From Chlorops oryzae (Eukaryota > Arthropoda > Insecta > Diptera > Chloropidae), in assembly GCA_020466095.1 (NCBI GenBank), contig CM035806.1, positions 15,888,724 to 15,952,723 of the forward strand: DNA of 64,000 nucleotides, read 5' to 3'. Both the position numbers and the translations under genes were made by a program. The notes beneath the pieces are model-generated. The model worked only from the letters and a program-made list of their open reading frames with translations. It searched no databases and was not told where the DNA came from. Positions within the stretch are counted from its first letter, which is position 1. The number at the start of each line of letters is the position of its first letter. Positions 25,401-32,149 of the stretch are shown one piece after another.

Positions 25401-28400
25401 CGTGCTGATTCGCAGCGCTTCTTTGAGTTTATATGGTCTTGGCCCAGCAGGTATTTCGGCACCTTCGATGAACACAAAATCAACGGTTATTGAACCCGAG
25501 ACCTGTTGATTTTCATAGGGTCTTGGCTGAAGTGTGAGAATTTGCGTTGAAGCTGGTCCAACGGCCAGTTCGTCAATGCCCACTAGACCAAGGCCGAGGA
25601 ATATCGGTTGATCGTTTGCATTTGCTGGCCGGTCATAGACTTCGAAGAGAATTTCGGCCGATTGTGGTGCCAGTTCGCTGGAAACAAAAGACAAAAAATT
25701 AAAAATTATTTAACTGAAGGATAAGAATTGAAAAAAAAAAAAAAATAAAACAGTGAAGAAAATTTATTCTTACAACAAAAAGTGCTCATCCCAATATGGT
25801 TGATTGCTTGCACGGGCGCCAGTTTGATTCTTTTGCGGCGGCTCATCCATCTCCACTACAACATACGGATCTTTTGCGTCCTTGAATCCTTCGCCTTTGA
25901 CTATTTTCACAAGCAATCGTCGTCCCGAAATCATTTTCTGCTCTGGACCACCGAAGCTATTCATGTTATTCTGTGTGTGTGTGTGTGCGCGCGCGGAACA
26001 GGTGGACCGAGACGTGACCAGACGAATCGTTGCGTAGCGTGCCATGACGTGGCGTAGCGTGGCGTGACGAGGTGTATAGAAACATGAGCGTGAGAGAGAT
26101 TTGGCAATGCATTAGTTAGGATAAAAATCAATGAGAGATTATATTGCAATAAGACAAAAATAATAAAATTCGCCTTCGTTTTTTGTTTTTTTCGTTTTTG
26201 ATGTGTTGAGTATTGGGTTTTGATAATCGATTTGAATAAAATAATGGAAAAGATATTATTTTAATAGAAATTGTTGAACTGATAGGAGCTCTGAAATGAG
26301 AGAAAAATTCATAAAGCATAAACTTTAAAAAAAAAAAATTATATTTTTCTTTTTTTTGTTCAAAAAGCAAATTCTTTTAATTTGCAAAAAAGTTTTTCTG
26401 CCTCTTAATTTTTGTCAATGATGATGATCATTATTATAAAGGCAAACTTTATTATTAATGAAAATTGTTGATATTATGTAAATAATTAGTTACATTGGAG
26501 GAAAAAATGACACTTTGTGGGCGAAGAGTGAGCGGATATTGTTTGGGTACATAGCGTTTCTATATAAGACATACTTTCAGCACTTTGTCTTTTCATTTGT
26601 TTTTTATTCTATTTTATTTTATTCTATTTTATATTAATTTAATTTTAATTTAATTTAATTTATTTATTTATTTTTAATTTAATTTTATTTATTTTAATTT
26701 ATTATTTTATTTTATTTATTTTATTTTATTTATTTTATTTTATTTTATTTTATTTTATTTTATTTATATTTTATTTTATTTTATTTTATTTTATTATTTT
26801 ATTTTAATTTTTTTTATTTTATTTATTTTATTTTATTTTATTTTTTTAATTTTATTTTATTTATTTTATTTTATTTTATTTTTTATTTTATTTTATTTTA
26901 TTTTATTTTATTTTATTTTATTTTATTTTATTTTATTTTATTTATTTTATTTTATTTTATTTTATTTTATTTTATTTTATTTATTTTATTTTATTTTATT
27001 TATTTATTTTATTTTATTTTATTTTATTTATTTTATTTATTTTAATTATTTTATTTTATTTTATTTTATTTTATTATATTTTAATCTATTTTATTTTATT
27101 TTATTTTTTGTCGCAGAGACCATACATCAGTGTGTTTTGCTGAAGTTGAAAGGATAACTGAGAAATTCATGAAGGGATAACGAATGAATATAGAAACGAA
27201 TAAATAAATCAGGGAGAATAACAGAAAGAAAAAAAAAAACAGAACGCTCAAGATGCACCACAAAAGAACATTGCTCACCGCCAATGCATCATAAGATACT
27301 GGATATATTACAGGTAATTCCAAAGGATCGACTTCGGCACGTGGGCATGTCGCGTACATGGAGAAATCCACCGGATAAACAGTTTCCCGCAATGCAGCCG
27401 ACAGAATTTCACTAACCAACGACTGTACTTGTTGCTCATCCGGATCCATGGGCTTTATAGCGCCAACACTATTCATTGCAATGCGGATCTGCATAACAAT
27501 TACGAGGCGGGAGGGGGAATTAATTTATGAGAACTTTTCGATTTCAATTTCAAGAATTTTTCGAATTACTCACATCTGGATAGCCTTCCACACGCATCTC
27601 TCCTTTCAAAGTGTTATAGTTCGTAGCGCAGGCCATGCGAGCACGAAAACGTGATACAGTCAACTTGTAATGGGACGTTTCGAGTTTACCGGATTTTTGC
27701 CGGAACGTTTTCACCTGAAGGACAGGCGTCGATTCACAATCGAAGGTGATGAGCTATACCAAGGAAAAAAATAAAAATAAATTATTTTTCGATCAGAAAT
27801 CTTTTCATTTTGAATTTTTTCAATTTTTTTTATTTTACCATTTCAGCTGGATTCAGCTCATCACAATTGCAGAAAATATTATTTAGACTCGGAGGTGGAC
27901 TATCTGGCAGAACGCGCACGATTTCAACAGTAATGCCATGCTGAAATGAGAAATGAATAGATTAAACAGAATTTATAAATTTAAATCCAAGGGGAGCAAA
28001 AAAAAAGAGAGACATTTAAAAGTGTCATGCCTAAACTTTCCTAAAACAAATTCTCTCATTTCTGGGCCGCATTTTTCAAAAACTGATACAGTAGACTGCC
28101 GGAAAAAATAATCGATTTGTCCCGAGGATCGTTAACTTTTCCGATTTTTTTAAAATGTTCCAAATCTAACAAATCGAAGGATACCAAACGATTAATTTTC
28201 TAAGCTATCCTCTCTCTCTCTCTCTTTTTAAAGAAAGCAAGCCAATAAATAAAATTTGGCTACAAGCTGAAACATGTTTATAAACATAGAAAAAATGAGA
28301 AATTAATTTGGTAGTTTTTCATTCGGATATTGGGGGCCAAAAATTATATAGTGATATCACAGCTTTAAGTAGTGACGACAACATTTTCCGTTACCTTGAT

Positions 28401-31400
28401 GGATAAATTGAACAAAATTTGGCCTAAAGAATTAGAATTTGATTTCGTTTATGCATTGAATGTGTATGAAAATCTTTGCAAAAAATTGTGAGAAAATCTA
28501 AAATCATAAGAGCAAGCTCAGAAAAGTGAATAAAAAATTAACATTTTAAGGCTTTCCATGAGGGGCTGTCCATTAATTACGTAAGGGCGATTTGACCATA
28601 TTTGACCCCCCTCCCCCCACGTAAGCATACTTTAGTATAAATCAGACACCCTTTATAAGCAGGCGTAAGATTTTTCGAACCCCCTCCCCACCTTTTATGC
28701 TTACGTAATTAATGGACAGCCCCTGAGGGAAAAATTTCGATTAACTTTTCCCTACCCATTAACTTCTGTGAGATCGAACTTTTCCGGGCGTCTACTGTAT
28801 TACAAAAGTGAATGTGTTCAGAATCTCGAAAAGCGAGCAATAAAGCCATAAAAAGTGTTGATAAAATTTACTTGGTAAACGGAAAAGTGGTTTTTAATAA
28901 AAAACCGAATTTTTTGTAAAAGTTTGCTCCGAATTTTTCAAAAAATTTTGAAACTCGGGCTTTGCAAAAAAAAAAGTCATCTGGCAACGCTGGTTCTTAT
29001 AGCTATAAATGTTCATTATTAATTATTATTTGGGCTTTTTGGTCCATCATTTTTCACTTATAGTGAAAAATGTAATTTTTGGCAATTGAAAAAATTTATT
29101 TTTCCTAAATTGCCGAGAAGTGTGGAAAGCCGATAAGACCGGTTTCGAACCTAGCTTACAGTTTCATCATCAGGTATCTTTAACCAACACCTTAGCCACT
29201 CTGACAACCTCATCTAAAGAACTTCTTACAATTTTCAAAATTGTGCTTTTACGACGGACTCCTAGTGAGATTTTTCAATGAAATTGTAACTAAAATCACT
29301 CGGTAGTACCTAAGTACATAAAGGAGTTTGAAAAAGGGCGGAGAGAGGTACAGTTTTCACCTATTAAATCATCTATTAATGTTAGAATTTCATACCACGT
29401 ACCTACCTATCTGTTTGCCATTAATTTGGAACTCTTAAAACAAAAGTCATTAGACGGGGTCTGTCGGTCGGTCGGTCGGTCGGTCGTTCGTTCGTTCGGT
29501 CGGATTGTGTAAAGAACTTGAGGTCTTTGATAGGCGCGTTTCGACTTTGCTTCTATGCCAGAGACTTAAAACTTTTCTAATTAGTTTCGTAAAGGTTTTT
29601 TATTTTTACTTTTTTCTATTCAAATCATAGCCATTTTGTTTGTATCGACCAAATTCGTTGTAATTATTATTATTATTTTTTTTAAATTGCTTTTAACGCA
29701 TTCGCCGGTCGTTTTTGTTGCTCTTAAACTTTCAAAAGTGGTTGAGGCCAAGGTCAGGTCTATATATGCATGGTTCTTTTTGGTTGTTTCGTGTTTCTCT
29801 GTTTCTTTTTTTTTCCTTTTTTCGCCTTTTCACGAAATTATAATCTCAGCACTTATTTACAATATATACATGCGTATATACATGTACTATGTATCAAATG
29901 TATATACATTGGTGATAACAAAAAATCACGAGTAGCTTGTATGCAGAATGATGAAGTTTTGTTTCAAAAAGAGTGATCTGTGCGAAGACAAACAAAATGA
30001 AATTCCATATACCGACATGATACATACACCTACTAATCTATGTAGATGAGATATGTCTTTATCTCTTTCAGCCGAGGCGATGGGGCACGAAAATGATGCC
30101 TAAACGAATTTATGTTTTTAATTGAATTTGAAGCAGCGAAAATAAACGTCCACTTTTATGTAGTACACAGACTTCGTCTATTCTTCATGTATCGAAATTG
30201 AGTATATTGACGATTTCATCTAATTTTGCGGCACTGAAGCGATGTAGATTCAGAAGAATATGGTAAATGGCGAAATAATTTCAAATTTTAATTTGATATT
30301 TGGAAAGCGAATTATATAATAGTCACTTTCTATGGAAAGTAGCTTAAGCTTCGAAAAATCTTCTTCGAGAAACCAGAGTAAAGTTTACATTTGCTATATT
30401 CATGAAACGACTTTATTCTAATATTTTCGCTGAAGTCATTTAAGATTCAAGAATTACTGGAATATGCGCTTAAAATTACATGTATTAATAATATTTATGA
30501 AGCTTATGTATTATTTTGAAAGAATTATATGAATATATTATTGATGATTTTATAGGTGAACACTGTACTTCTCTCCGGCCTTTTTTACACTTCTTTAGGT
30601 ACTTAGGTACTACCGAGTGATTTTAGTTACAATTTCATTGAAAAATCTCACTAGGAGTCCGTCGTAAAAGCACAAATTTGAAAATTGTAAGAAGTTCTTT
30701 AGATGAGGTTGTCAGAGTGGCTAAGGTGTTGGTTAAAGATACCTGATGATGAAACTGTAAGCTAGGTTCGAAACCGGTCGTATCGGCTTTCCACACTTCT
30801 CGGCAATTTATGAAAAATAAATTTTTTCAATTGCCAAAAATTACATTTTTCACTATAAGTGAAAAATGATGGACCAAAAAGCCCAAATAATAATTAATAA
30901 TGAACATTTATAGCTATAAGAACCAGCGTTGCCAGATGACTTTTTTTTTACAAAGCATGAGTTTCAAAATTTTCTGAAAAATTCGGAACAAAAATACATT
31001 TTCGCGAGAAAGAACCTTTTTAACACTCTATAAAGACGTATGATGGTTTTGTTCATTCTAAGGGAAGATGGAGTATCTTTTTCGGATTTCGAAAAGCTTT
31101 TTCTACAATATTTACAATTCCTTATACAGTCGAAACTCTATAGTGGTACTCATGCAGCTTCGCAATTTTCATATAAATTTTGACAGTTGTGTGACAAATT
31201 TCTCATTTCCCACAATTTGCGAAGCTGCATGAGTCCCACTTATATAAGGAAATTCTCGCAAGGCTTTTTCGCTATATTTGTAGTGCCTTTTTGCTCCTCA
31301 TAACGAATTCTCTCTGTAACGAAGTTTAGTTCTGGTTCCTTGAAATTCATTACAGAGAATTTCGACTGTATGGTATGTATGGATATGTATGTATGTATAC

Positions 31401-32149
31401 CAAAGTACTAAAGTGTAAAATACTAACCTCTTCGGTCGACTTTTGCATGCTATCATTTAAAGCTATTACCCATGACATTAATAATTCGTTGACAATCACC
31501 AAATCGCTATACAGCCATCGAAAAACTTGACTGGTCCATGTAACAGAGGTCTAAAAAAAAAAAGAAAATTCGAGAATTATTAAAACTCTGGATATCCACG
31601 GCTCATCACGAACACTTACGCCTTCCGGTCCAACGACATTCGACGGCGGAGGCACATAACGTTTCTTTCGACTTTCTGGTCCCGTTGAGCTTTGGCGCAC
31701 AACACGTTTCCTTAATCCGCCAACTGCAGCAGCATTTGCACCAGCTAATGATCCACCAGCCGCTCGGCCGCGTCCACCAGCGCCCGGCTGTTTGCCCGAT
31801 AGATCTTTATACATATCGATTTTGCTCGCTCCGATTTCTCTCGGCTCGGAGAGGCGAGTCTTATCAATCTTATTTCCCGGCACAACGCTGCTTTGTCGAC
31901 TATTCGCCTTGCTGCCCGATCCAGCCGCAGCCGAGGCATCCTTCAACATGTATTTATTGTATAAAAATTTACACAGCCATACTAAGAATAGAGCCAATAC
32001 GGCCCAAAGAAATATGAACATTGCTAGTGAGTCCATTGTTAAATCCCCAATTCCTTCGAATGAACAAATGTATTCATCGATTTTATCCGCTAGATCCATA
32101 ATATTAATTTGAATGCATTAAGAGAGCGTTCCGATTGCCATCATCATTG
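10107..32149 (-). CDS. Gene span: SMP-C2-(C1) ER-anchored lipid-transfer-type protein (C2CD2/TMEM24-like)
   Basis: This multi-exon gene reads right to left. Joined exons: 31620-32099, 31428-31550, 27839-27940, 27574-27753, 27279-27488, 25774-25970, 25269-25677, 20860-20886, 20131-20448, then 19447-19929 (short form, 842 aa). The long form uses 19539-19929, 17057-17210, 16874-16981, 16433-16588 and the candidate 10107-10155 (967 aa). All phases agree and both totals divide by three. Domains: membrane segment about residues 25-47, low-complexity linker to 160, SMP-like lipid-binding region about 161-365, C2 from about 375, polybasic stretch 741-762, and C1 about 891-942 in the long form only. 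The architecture resembles C2CD2L/TMEM24, an ER-plasma membrane contact protein that moves phosphatidylinositol, and the C1 recalls PDZD8. From memory, unverified, the Drosophila counterpart may be CG6454. Function is inferred from domains. Confidence 0.8.
10356..11840. mobile_element. 1485-bp element, CACTGGTCGGCA ends, TSD TTA
   Basis: Perfect inverted 12-bp ends (CACTGGTCGGCA and TGCCGACCAGTG) lie between TTA trinucleotides (10353-10355, 11841-11843). A 3-bp TTA duplication is typical of PIF/Harbinger. The interior is AT-rich without a transposase ORF and contains the nested hAT MITE 11523-11765. It lies just upstream of the candidate last exon of the SMP-C2-C1 gene. Confidence 0.7.
11523..11765. 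mobile_element. hAT-type MITE (CAGGGCTCGGATTTT), copy 1
   Basis: This 243-bp element has inverted ends CAGGGCTCGGATTTTG and CAAAATCCGAGCCCTA and a perfect 8-bp duplication GACATAAG (11515-11522, 11766-11773). It is nested inside the larger 10356-11840 element. Confidence 0.85.
11844..13139. other. Intronic AT-rich DNA, nothing identified
   Basis: T-runs (12410-12427, 12537-12554) and a CT run near 12680. No exon fits the open phase of exon 13 here as far as can be seen. Confidence 0.4.
13293..14955. mobile_element. CCCAGCGG-ended element with 2-bp TSD (GT), interrupted by another element
   Basis: The ends are CCCAGCGGAAAATTATCTCC and GGACATTTGCCGCTGGG, flanked by GT on both sides (13291-13292, 14956-14957). 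A local minisatellite gives the empty site (CTGAAC-GTGAATTCG at 15080-15095), confirming a 2-bp duplication. The homologous copy at 32760-33334 lacks the 1.1-kb insertion at 13403-14512. The element is rich in short GTGAC/GTCAC palindromes and carries a tRNA-like segment at about 14590-14660. Confidence 0.8.
13403..14512. mobile_element. 1110-bp CCCAAG-ended element nested in 13293-14955
   Basis: The inverted ends CCCAAGTAGCAAAATAG and CTATTTTGCTGCTTGGG differ at one position. GA flanks both sides (13401-13402, 14513-14514). Removing the element and one GA gives GTGGAGCGATGCAGTTC, which aligns to GTGGAGGTATGCTGTTC in the uninterrupted relative (minus strand near 33220), so the 2-bp duplication is certain. 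The interior is crowded with GACTT-NN-AAGTC palindromes and TAGGTC motifs. It has no credible ORF. Confidence 0.85.
15223..15476 (-). mobile_element. tRNA-derived SINE (family 1), copy with perfect 13-bp TSD
   Basis: On the minus strand it starts GTGGCTCTGGGATAGCGTAG and contains a box-B-like AGGTTCGATTCC. It ends in GGCAGCCACTCC and an (ATAC)n tail. The 13-bp duplication ACAGCAGCGTATA is perfect (15210-15222, 15477-15489), so the insertion is recent. It lies in the last long intron of the SMP-C2-C1 gene. Confidence 0.85.
16433..16588 (-). CDS. Exon 13 (long isoform): zinc ligands of C1 domain
   Basis: This exon has 156 nt between TTTTTCAG and GAGCT|GTAAGT. It encodes LQCSICMKSIPRRPGKQGYE then CRDCHLICHKQCHIRAPQAC. 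With exon 12 it completes the pattern H-x13-C-x2-C-x14-C-x2-C-x4-H-x2-C-x7-C, a full C1 (phorbol ester/DAG-type) zinc fold. Whether it binds diacylglycerol cannot be said: typical DAG-binding prolines and glycine are only partly matched. Read through the donor, the frame would stop at once (CTG TAA). Confidence 0.85.
16874..16981 (-). CDS. Exon 12 (long isoform): start of C1 domain
   Basis: This exon has 108 nt between TATTTTAG and GCGG|GTATGT. It reads HFIVPLAIAQRPKWRRKGTK then LHIFNDHTFIAKHLSG. The histidine of NDHTF is the first zinc ligand of a C1 domain, and HTFIAKHL is close to the usual H-x-F opening. Confidence 0.8.
17057..17210 (-). CDS. Exon 11 (long isoform): Ser-rich linker to C1
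   Basis: This exon has 154 nt between an acceptor ending TCAG and donor AAGAG|GTGCGT. In the frame joined from exon 10 it reads RRLGGNTLDNSRRSSISESS then AISGFSSASNKTYVHEASTL and VLETIENGIK. It contains basophilic kinase-type sites (RRSS). It has no stop in this frame. Confidence 0.75.
19447..19929 (-). CDS. Exon 10: composite terminal exon (stop form) or internal exon (donor at 19538)
   Basis: It is entered in phase 0 after TTCCTTTAG and begins FGRPNAASSPHHNNYTLNGN. A polybasic block (SKKRNFFGTLKKRLSRSKPR, about residues 743-762 of the protein) has interspersed serines. This resembles the C-terminal polybasic plasma-membrane-binding segment of TMEM24, whose charge is tuned by phosphorylation. 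The frame runs to ...PPYERYSQC and TAA at 19447-19449. Inside the exon, CTTG|GTAATT at 19539/19538 is a usable donor. Splicing from it to the acceptor at 17211 rebuilds the Gly codon and continues into the C1-encoding exons. Two mutually exclusive C termini are therefore predicted. Confidence 0.8.
   Translation of the reverse strand, partial: FGRPNAASSPHHNNYTLNGNATATSATNGSYSNTNSLQRNGLQNTVQGETTDPNLDQRGRSKKRNFFGTLKKRLSRSKPRTQSADRNAMASPSSSSSYNNNNGTTPTGTLNGDSRSLSVDRAVLSKTNSLGNYPTPPTITMNCTDAFQFPLPPYERYSQC
20131..20448 (-). CDS. Exon 9: Ser/Thr/Asn-rich region
   Basis: This exon has 106 codons, phase 0, between ATATTCAG and GAG|GTGAGT. It begins VELNKEGQIEVKESPADFNA and contains Thr/Ser/His runs (TTTITTTTSSYGDHHH) and acidic spacing. 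It is probably a disordered regulatory linker after the C2 domain. Confidence 0.8.
20860..20886 (-). CDS. Exon 8: 27-nt microexon
   Basis: This in-frame microexon encodes SSYDPNAYK between acceptor ATTCCTAG and donor AAG|GTAATT, phase 0 on both sides. It links HSVQR of exon 7 to VELNKEGQIE of exon 9. Since 27 nt is divisible by three, skipping it would leave the frame unchanged, so it may be a cassette. The pyrimidine tract is weak. Its reality rests on paired splice sites and sensible residues. Confidence 0.55.
21277..22570 (+). mobile_element. Himar1-like mariner (irritans subfamily), near-intact
   Basis: This 1294-bp element has perfect 27-bp terminal inverted repeats (21277-21303 and 22544-22570, beginning ACAGGTTGGCTGATAAGTCC) and a TA duplication on each side (21275-21276, 22571-22572). 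It lies in the intron between exons 7 and 8 of the SMP-C2-C1 gene, on the opposite strand. Termini and coding sequence match the irritans subfamily very closely. Confidence 0.95.
21456..22503 (+). pseudogene. mariner transposase with an early frameshift
   Basis: From 21481 to the TAA at 22501-22503 one frame is open for 340 codons. It has the DD34D catalytic triad: Asp in TMDETW (residue 150 of this frame), Asp in HQDNAP (244), and Asp in YSPDLAPSD (279), exactly 34 residues after the second. Helix-turn-helix regions and WVPREL are present. The natural ATG at 21456-21458 is in another frame: ATG to stop is 1048 nt, one base more than a whole ORF. The extra base lies between the ATG and about 21475. 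From the ATG the frame stops at a TGA after about 27 codons. Apart from this lesion the gene looks young; a later in-frame ATG would lose the N-terminal DNA-binding helices. Confidence 0.9.
22600..22835. repeat. Imperfect inverted repeat around AAAGCGCTTT motifs
   Basis: The arms GGTTCAAACTTTC...GGTGCTTCCCC and GGGGAAGCACC...GAAAGTTTGAACC are inverted over about 45 bp each. Inner repeats GTAAAGCGCTTT are also inverted. It is probably a MITE without clear duplications. It lies 30 bp from the mariner. Confidence 0.55.
23659..23900. mobile_element. hAT-type MITE (CAGGGCTCGGATTTT), copy 2
   Basis: This 242-bp element is homologous along its whole length to 11523-11765 in inverse orientation. It is flanked by degenerate 8-bp duplications (CTCATGAG and CTGATTAG). 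It is intronic. Confidence 0.8.
24020..24080. other. Intronic stretch before the hAT MITE
   Basis: Nothing recognisable apart from low-complexity AT sequence and the left target duplication (24073-24080). Confidence 0.3.
24081..24561. mobile_element. hAT-type MITE (CAGAGAC...GTCCCTG), 481 bp
   Basis: Its terminal inverted repeats start CAGAGACATGAACCGG and end CCGGTTCACGTCCCTG. It is flanked by near-identical 8-bp duplications (GTATATAC at 24073-24080, GTATATGC at 24562-24569). The interior is rich in CCGGTTC/GAACCGG. It has no ORF of note and lies in an intron. Confidence 0.7.
24574..24807. mobile_element. 234-bp MITE, copy 1 (8-bp TSD ATGCATAT)
   Basis: The ends are CATATATTACTATATATGTC and its imperfect inverse. 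The perfect 8-bp duplication ATGCATAT lies at 24566-24573 and 24808-24815. The copy at 47618-47851 has the same length and opposite orientation. The interior contains GGGTACCCA-type repeats and an AGAGCGAGAGAGAAA tract. The 8-bp duplication suggests hAT. This copy landed in the flank of the 24081-24561 element, overlapping that element's duplication. Confidence 0.85.
25269..25677 (-). CDS. Exon 7: C-terminal half of C2 domain and following helix
   Basis: This exon has 409 nt. The first base completes the Phe codon from exon 6, giving WDEHFLFELAPQSAEILFEV. C2 strands 5-8 follow (QPIFLGLGLVGIDELAVG, then SGSITVDFVFIEGAEIPAG). After the C2 domain come an Ala-rich helix (SDLADAAVRALQGG) and KSTVIIHSVQR. 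It ends in phase 0 at AGA|GTAAGT. Confidence 0.85.
25774..25970 (-). CDS. Exon 6: N-terminal half of C2 domain
   Basis: This exon has 197 nt. It is entered in phase 0 after a (CA)n-rich acceptor tract (ACACACACAG) and leaves in phase 2 (TT|GTAAGA). Classic C2 elements are present: RLLVKIVKGEGFKDAKDPYV then VVEMDEPPQKNQTGARASNQ and PYWDEHFLF. DAKDPYV carries the loop-1 aspartates and NQPYWDEHF is the conserved strand-4 motif, so Ca2+ or phospholipid binding is possible. The acceptor is immediately preceded by a (TG/CA) repeat and an alternating GC stretch (25970-25995), which may vary in length. Confidence 0.85.
26598..27107. repeat. (TTTTA)n pentanucleotide array, about 510 bp
   Basis: The array is nearly pure TTTTA with ATTTATTTTA variants. 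It lies in the intron between exons 5 and 6, about 170 bp from the donor of exon 5. A shorter stretch of the same kind occurs at 17216-17345. Confidence 0.9.
27279..27488 (-). CDS. Exon 5: end of SMP-like region
   Basis: This exon has 70 codons, phase 0, between TTATGCAG and GCG|GTGAGC. It begins IRIAMNSVGAIKPMDPDEQQ. The stretch VQSLVSEILSAALRETVYPV is an amphipathic helix of the kind that closes SMP/TULIP folds. The end, PLELPVIYPVSYDALA, leads into the C2 domain. Confidence 0.75.
27574..27753 (-). CDS. Exon 4: SMP-like region
   Basis: This exon has 60 codons, phase 0, between acceptor TTGGTATAG and donor GAT|GTGAGT. It begins LITFDCESTPVLQVKTFRQK and ends GEMRVEGYPD. The repeated beta-strand pattern (YKLTVSRFRARMACATNY) is typical of the curved lipid-binding sheet of SMP proteins. 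Confidence 0.75.
27839..27940 (-). CDS. Exon 3: SMP-like region
   Basis: This exon has 34 codons, phase 0, between CATTTCAG and ATG|GTAAAA. It reads HGITVEIVRVLPDSPPPSLN then NIFCNCDELNPAEM. The alternation of hydrophobic strands and Pro-Ser loops fits a TULIP/SMP beta-strand pair. Assignment rests on frame continuity with exons 2 and 4. Confidence 0.75.
28089..28797. mobile_element. pogo-like element (CAGTAGAC ends), 709 bp, TSD TA
   Basis: The ends CAGTAGACTGCCGGAAAA and TTTTCCGGGCGTCTACTG are flanked by TA. Single-base GATCGTTAACTTTTCC-type repeats occur at both ends. It holds the nested MITE 28562-28723. It is intronic. Confidence 0.7.
28562..28723. mobile_element. 162-bp MITE, GGGGCTGTCCATTAATTACG ends, TSD TGA
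   Basis: Long inverted ends (GGGGCTGTCCATTAATTACG and its complement) are flanked by TGA on both sides. The 3-bp duplication and GGGGCTGT end fit the PIF/Harbinger-ISL2EU group. It is nested inside 28089-28797. Confidence 0.75.
28921..30995. mobile_element. Long-inverted-repeat element (about 460-bp arms, 2.1 kb)
   Basis: The left arm (about 28921-29380) and right arm (about 30535-30995) are inverse copies that differ by scattered changes; they enclose about 1.15 kb of AT-rich DNA with no ORF. Each arm carries a type II tRNA-like segment (right arm, plus strand, about 30700-30780: GTCAGAGTGGCTAAGGTGTT and GGTTCGAAACC) and a hAT-like end motif (CAGCGTTGCCAGATGAC). It could be a foldback-type element or two tRNA-derived elements inserted head to head. 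The spacer holds a GGTC/GTTC tetranucleotide run (29464-29503). Confidence 0.75.
31127..31368. mobile_element. pogo/Tc1-like MITE (CAGTCGAAACTCT ends), TSD TA, interrupted
   Basis: The ends CAGTCGAAACTCT and AGAGAATTTCGACTG are flanked by TA. The MITE 31143-31239 is inserted near its left end, so this element is the older of the two. Confidence 0.65.
31143..31239. mobile_element. GTGGKACTC MITE, copy D (internally shortened)
   Basis: This 97-bp copy lost about 30 bp of the core next to the left end. TA lies on the left and TT on the right. It is inserted in the pogo-like MITE 31127-31368, within an intron. Confidence 0.7.
31428..31550 (-). CDS. Exon 2: start of SMP-like region
   Basis: This exon has 41 codons between acceptor TTTTTTTTAG and donor GAG|GTTAGT, phase 0 at both ends. 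It reads TSVTWTSQVFRWLYSDLVIV and on to NDSMQKSTEE. The W-x-N/D-rich amphipathic opening of SMP domains is recognisable in WTSQVFRWLYSDLVIVNELL. It is too short to have an ATG-based ORF of its own. Confidence 0.75.
31620..32099 (-). CDS. Exon 1 coding: membrane anchor and basic linker of SMP-C2-C1 protein
   Basis: This exon holds 160 codons in phase 0 and ends at donor GGC|GTAAGT. A hydrophobic run at residues 25-47 (FIFLWAVLALFLVWLCKFLY) is followed by basic and Ser/Ala/Gly-rich sequence, as expected for a short luminal N terminus, one ER membrane span and a cytosolic linker. The C-terminal part (RKRVVRQSS, RKKRYVPPP) is basic. ATG 32097-32099 begins MDLADKIDEY; it is the first long-ORF ATG after the acceptor at 32150. 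Confidence 0.8.
32104..32149 (-). promoter_or_regulatory. 5' UTR part of first coding exon with two uORFs
   Basis: A good splice acceptor (pyrimidine-rich TTTTCTATTTGCAG ending at 32150) places the start of this exon at 32149, so at least one further 5' exon must exist upstream. The 50-nt leader contains uORF1 with three consecutive ATG codons (32118-32147, MMMAIGTLS then TAA). Its stop overlaps the ATG of uORF2 (TAATG at 32116-32120; four codons, stop at 32104-32106). The main ATG follows at 32097-32099. Such an arrangement usually lowers or conditions translation; that effect is inferred. Confidence 0.5.

Noticed and set aside
30700..30780. Functional tRNA gene
   Set aside because: The D arm and T loop look tRNA-like but the T stem is mismatched and no acceptor stem was found; it is part of a repeat arm.
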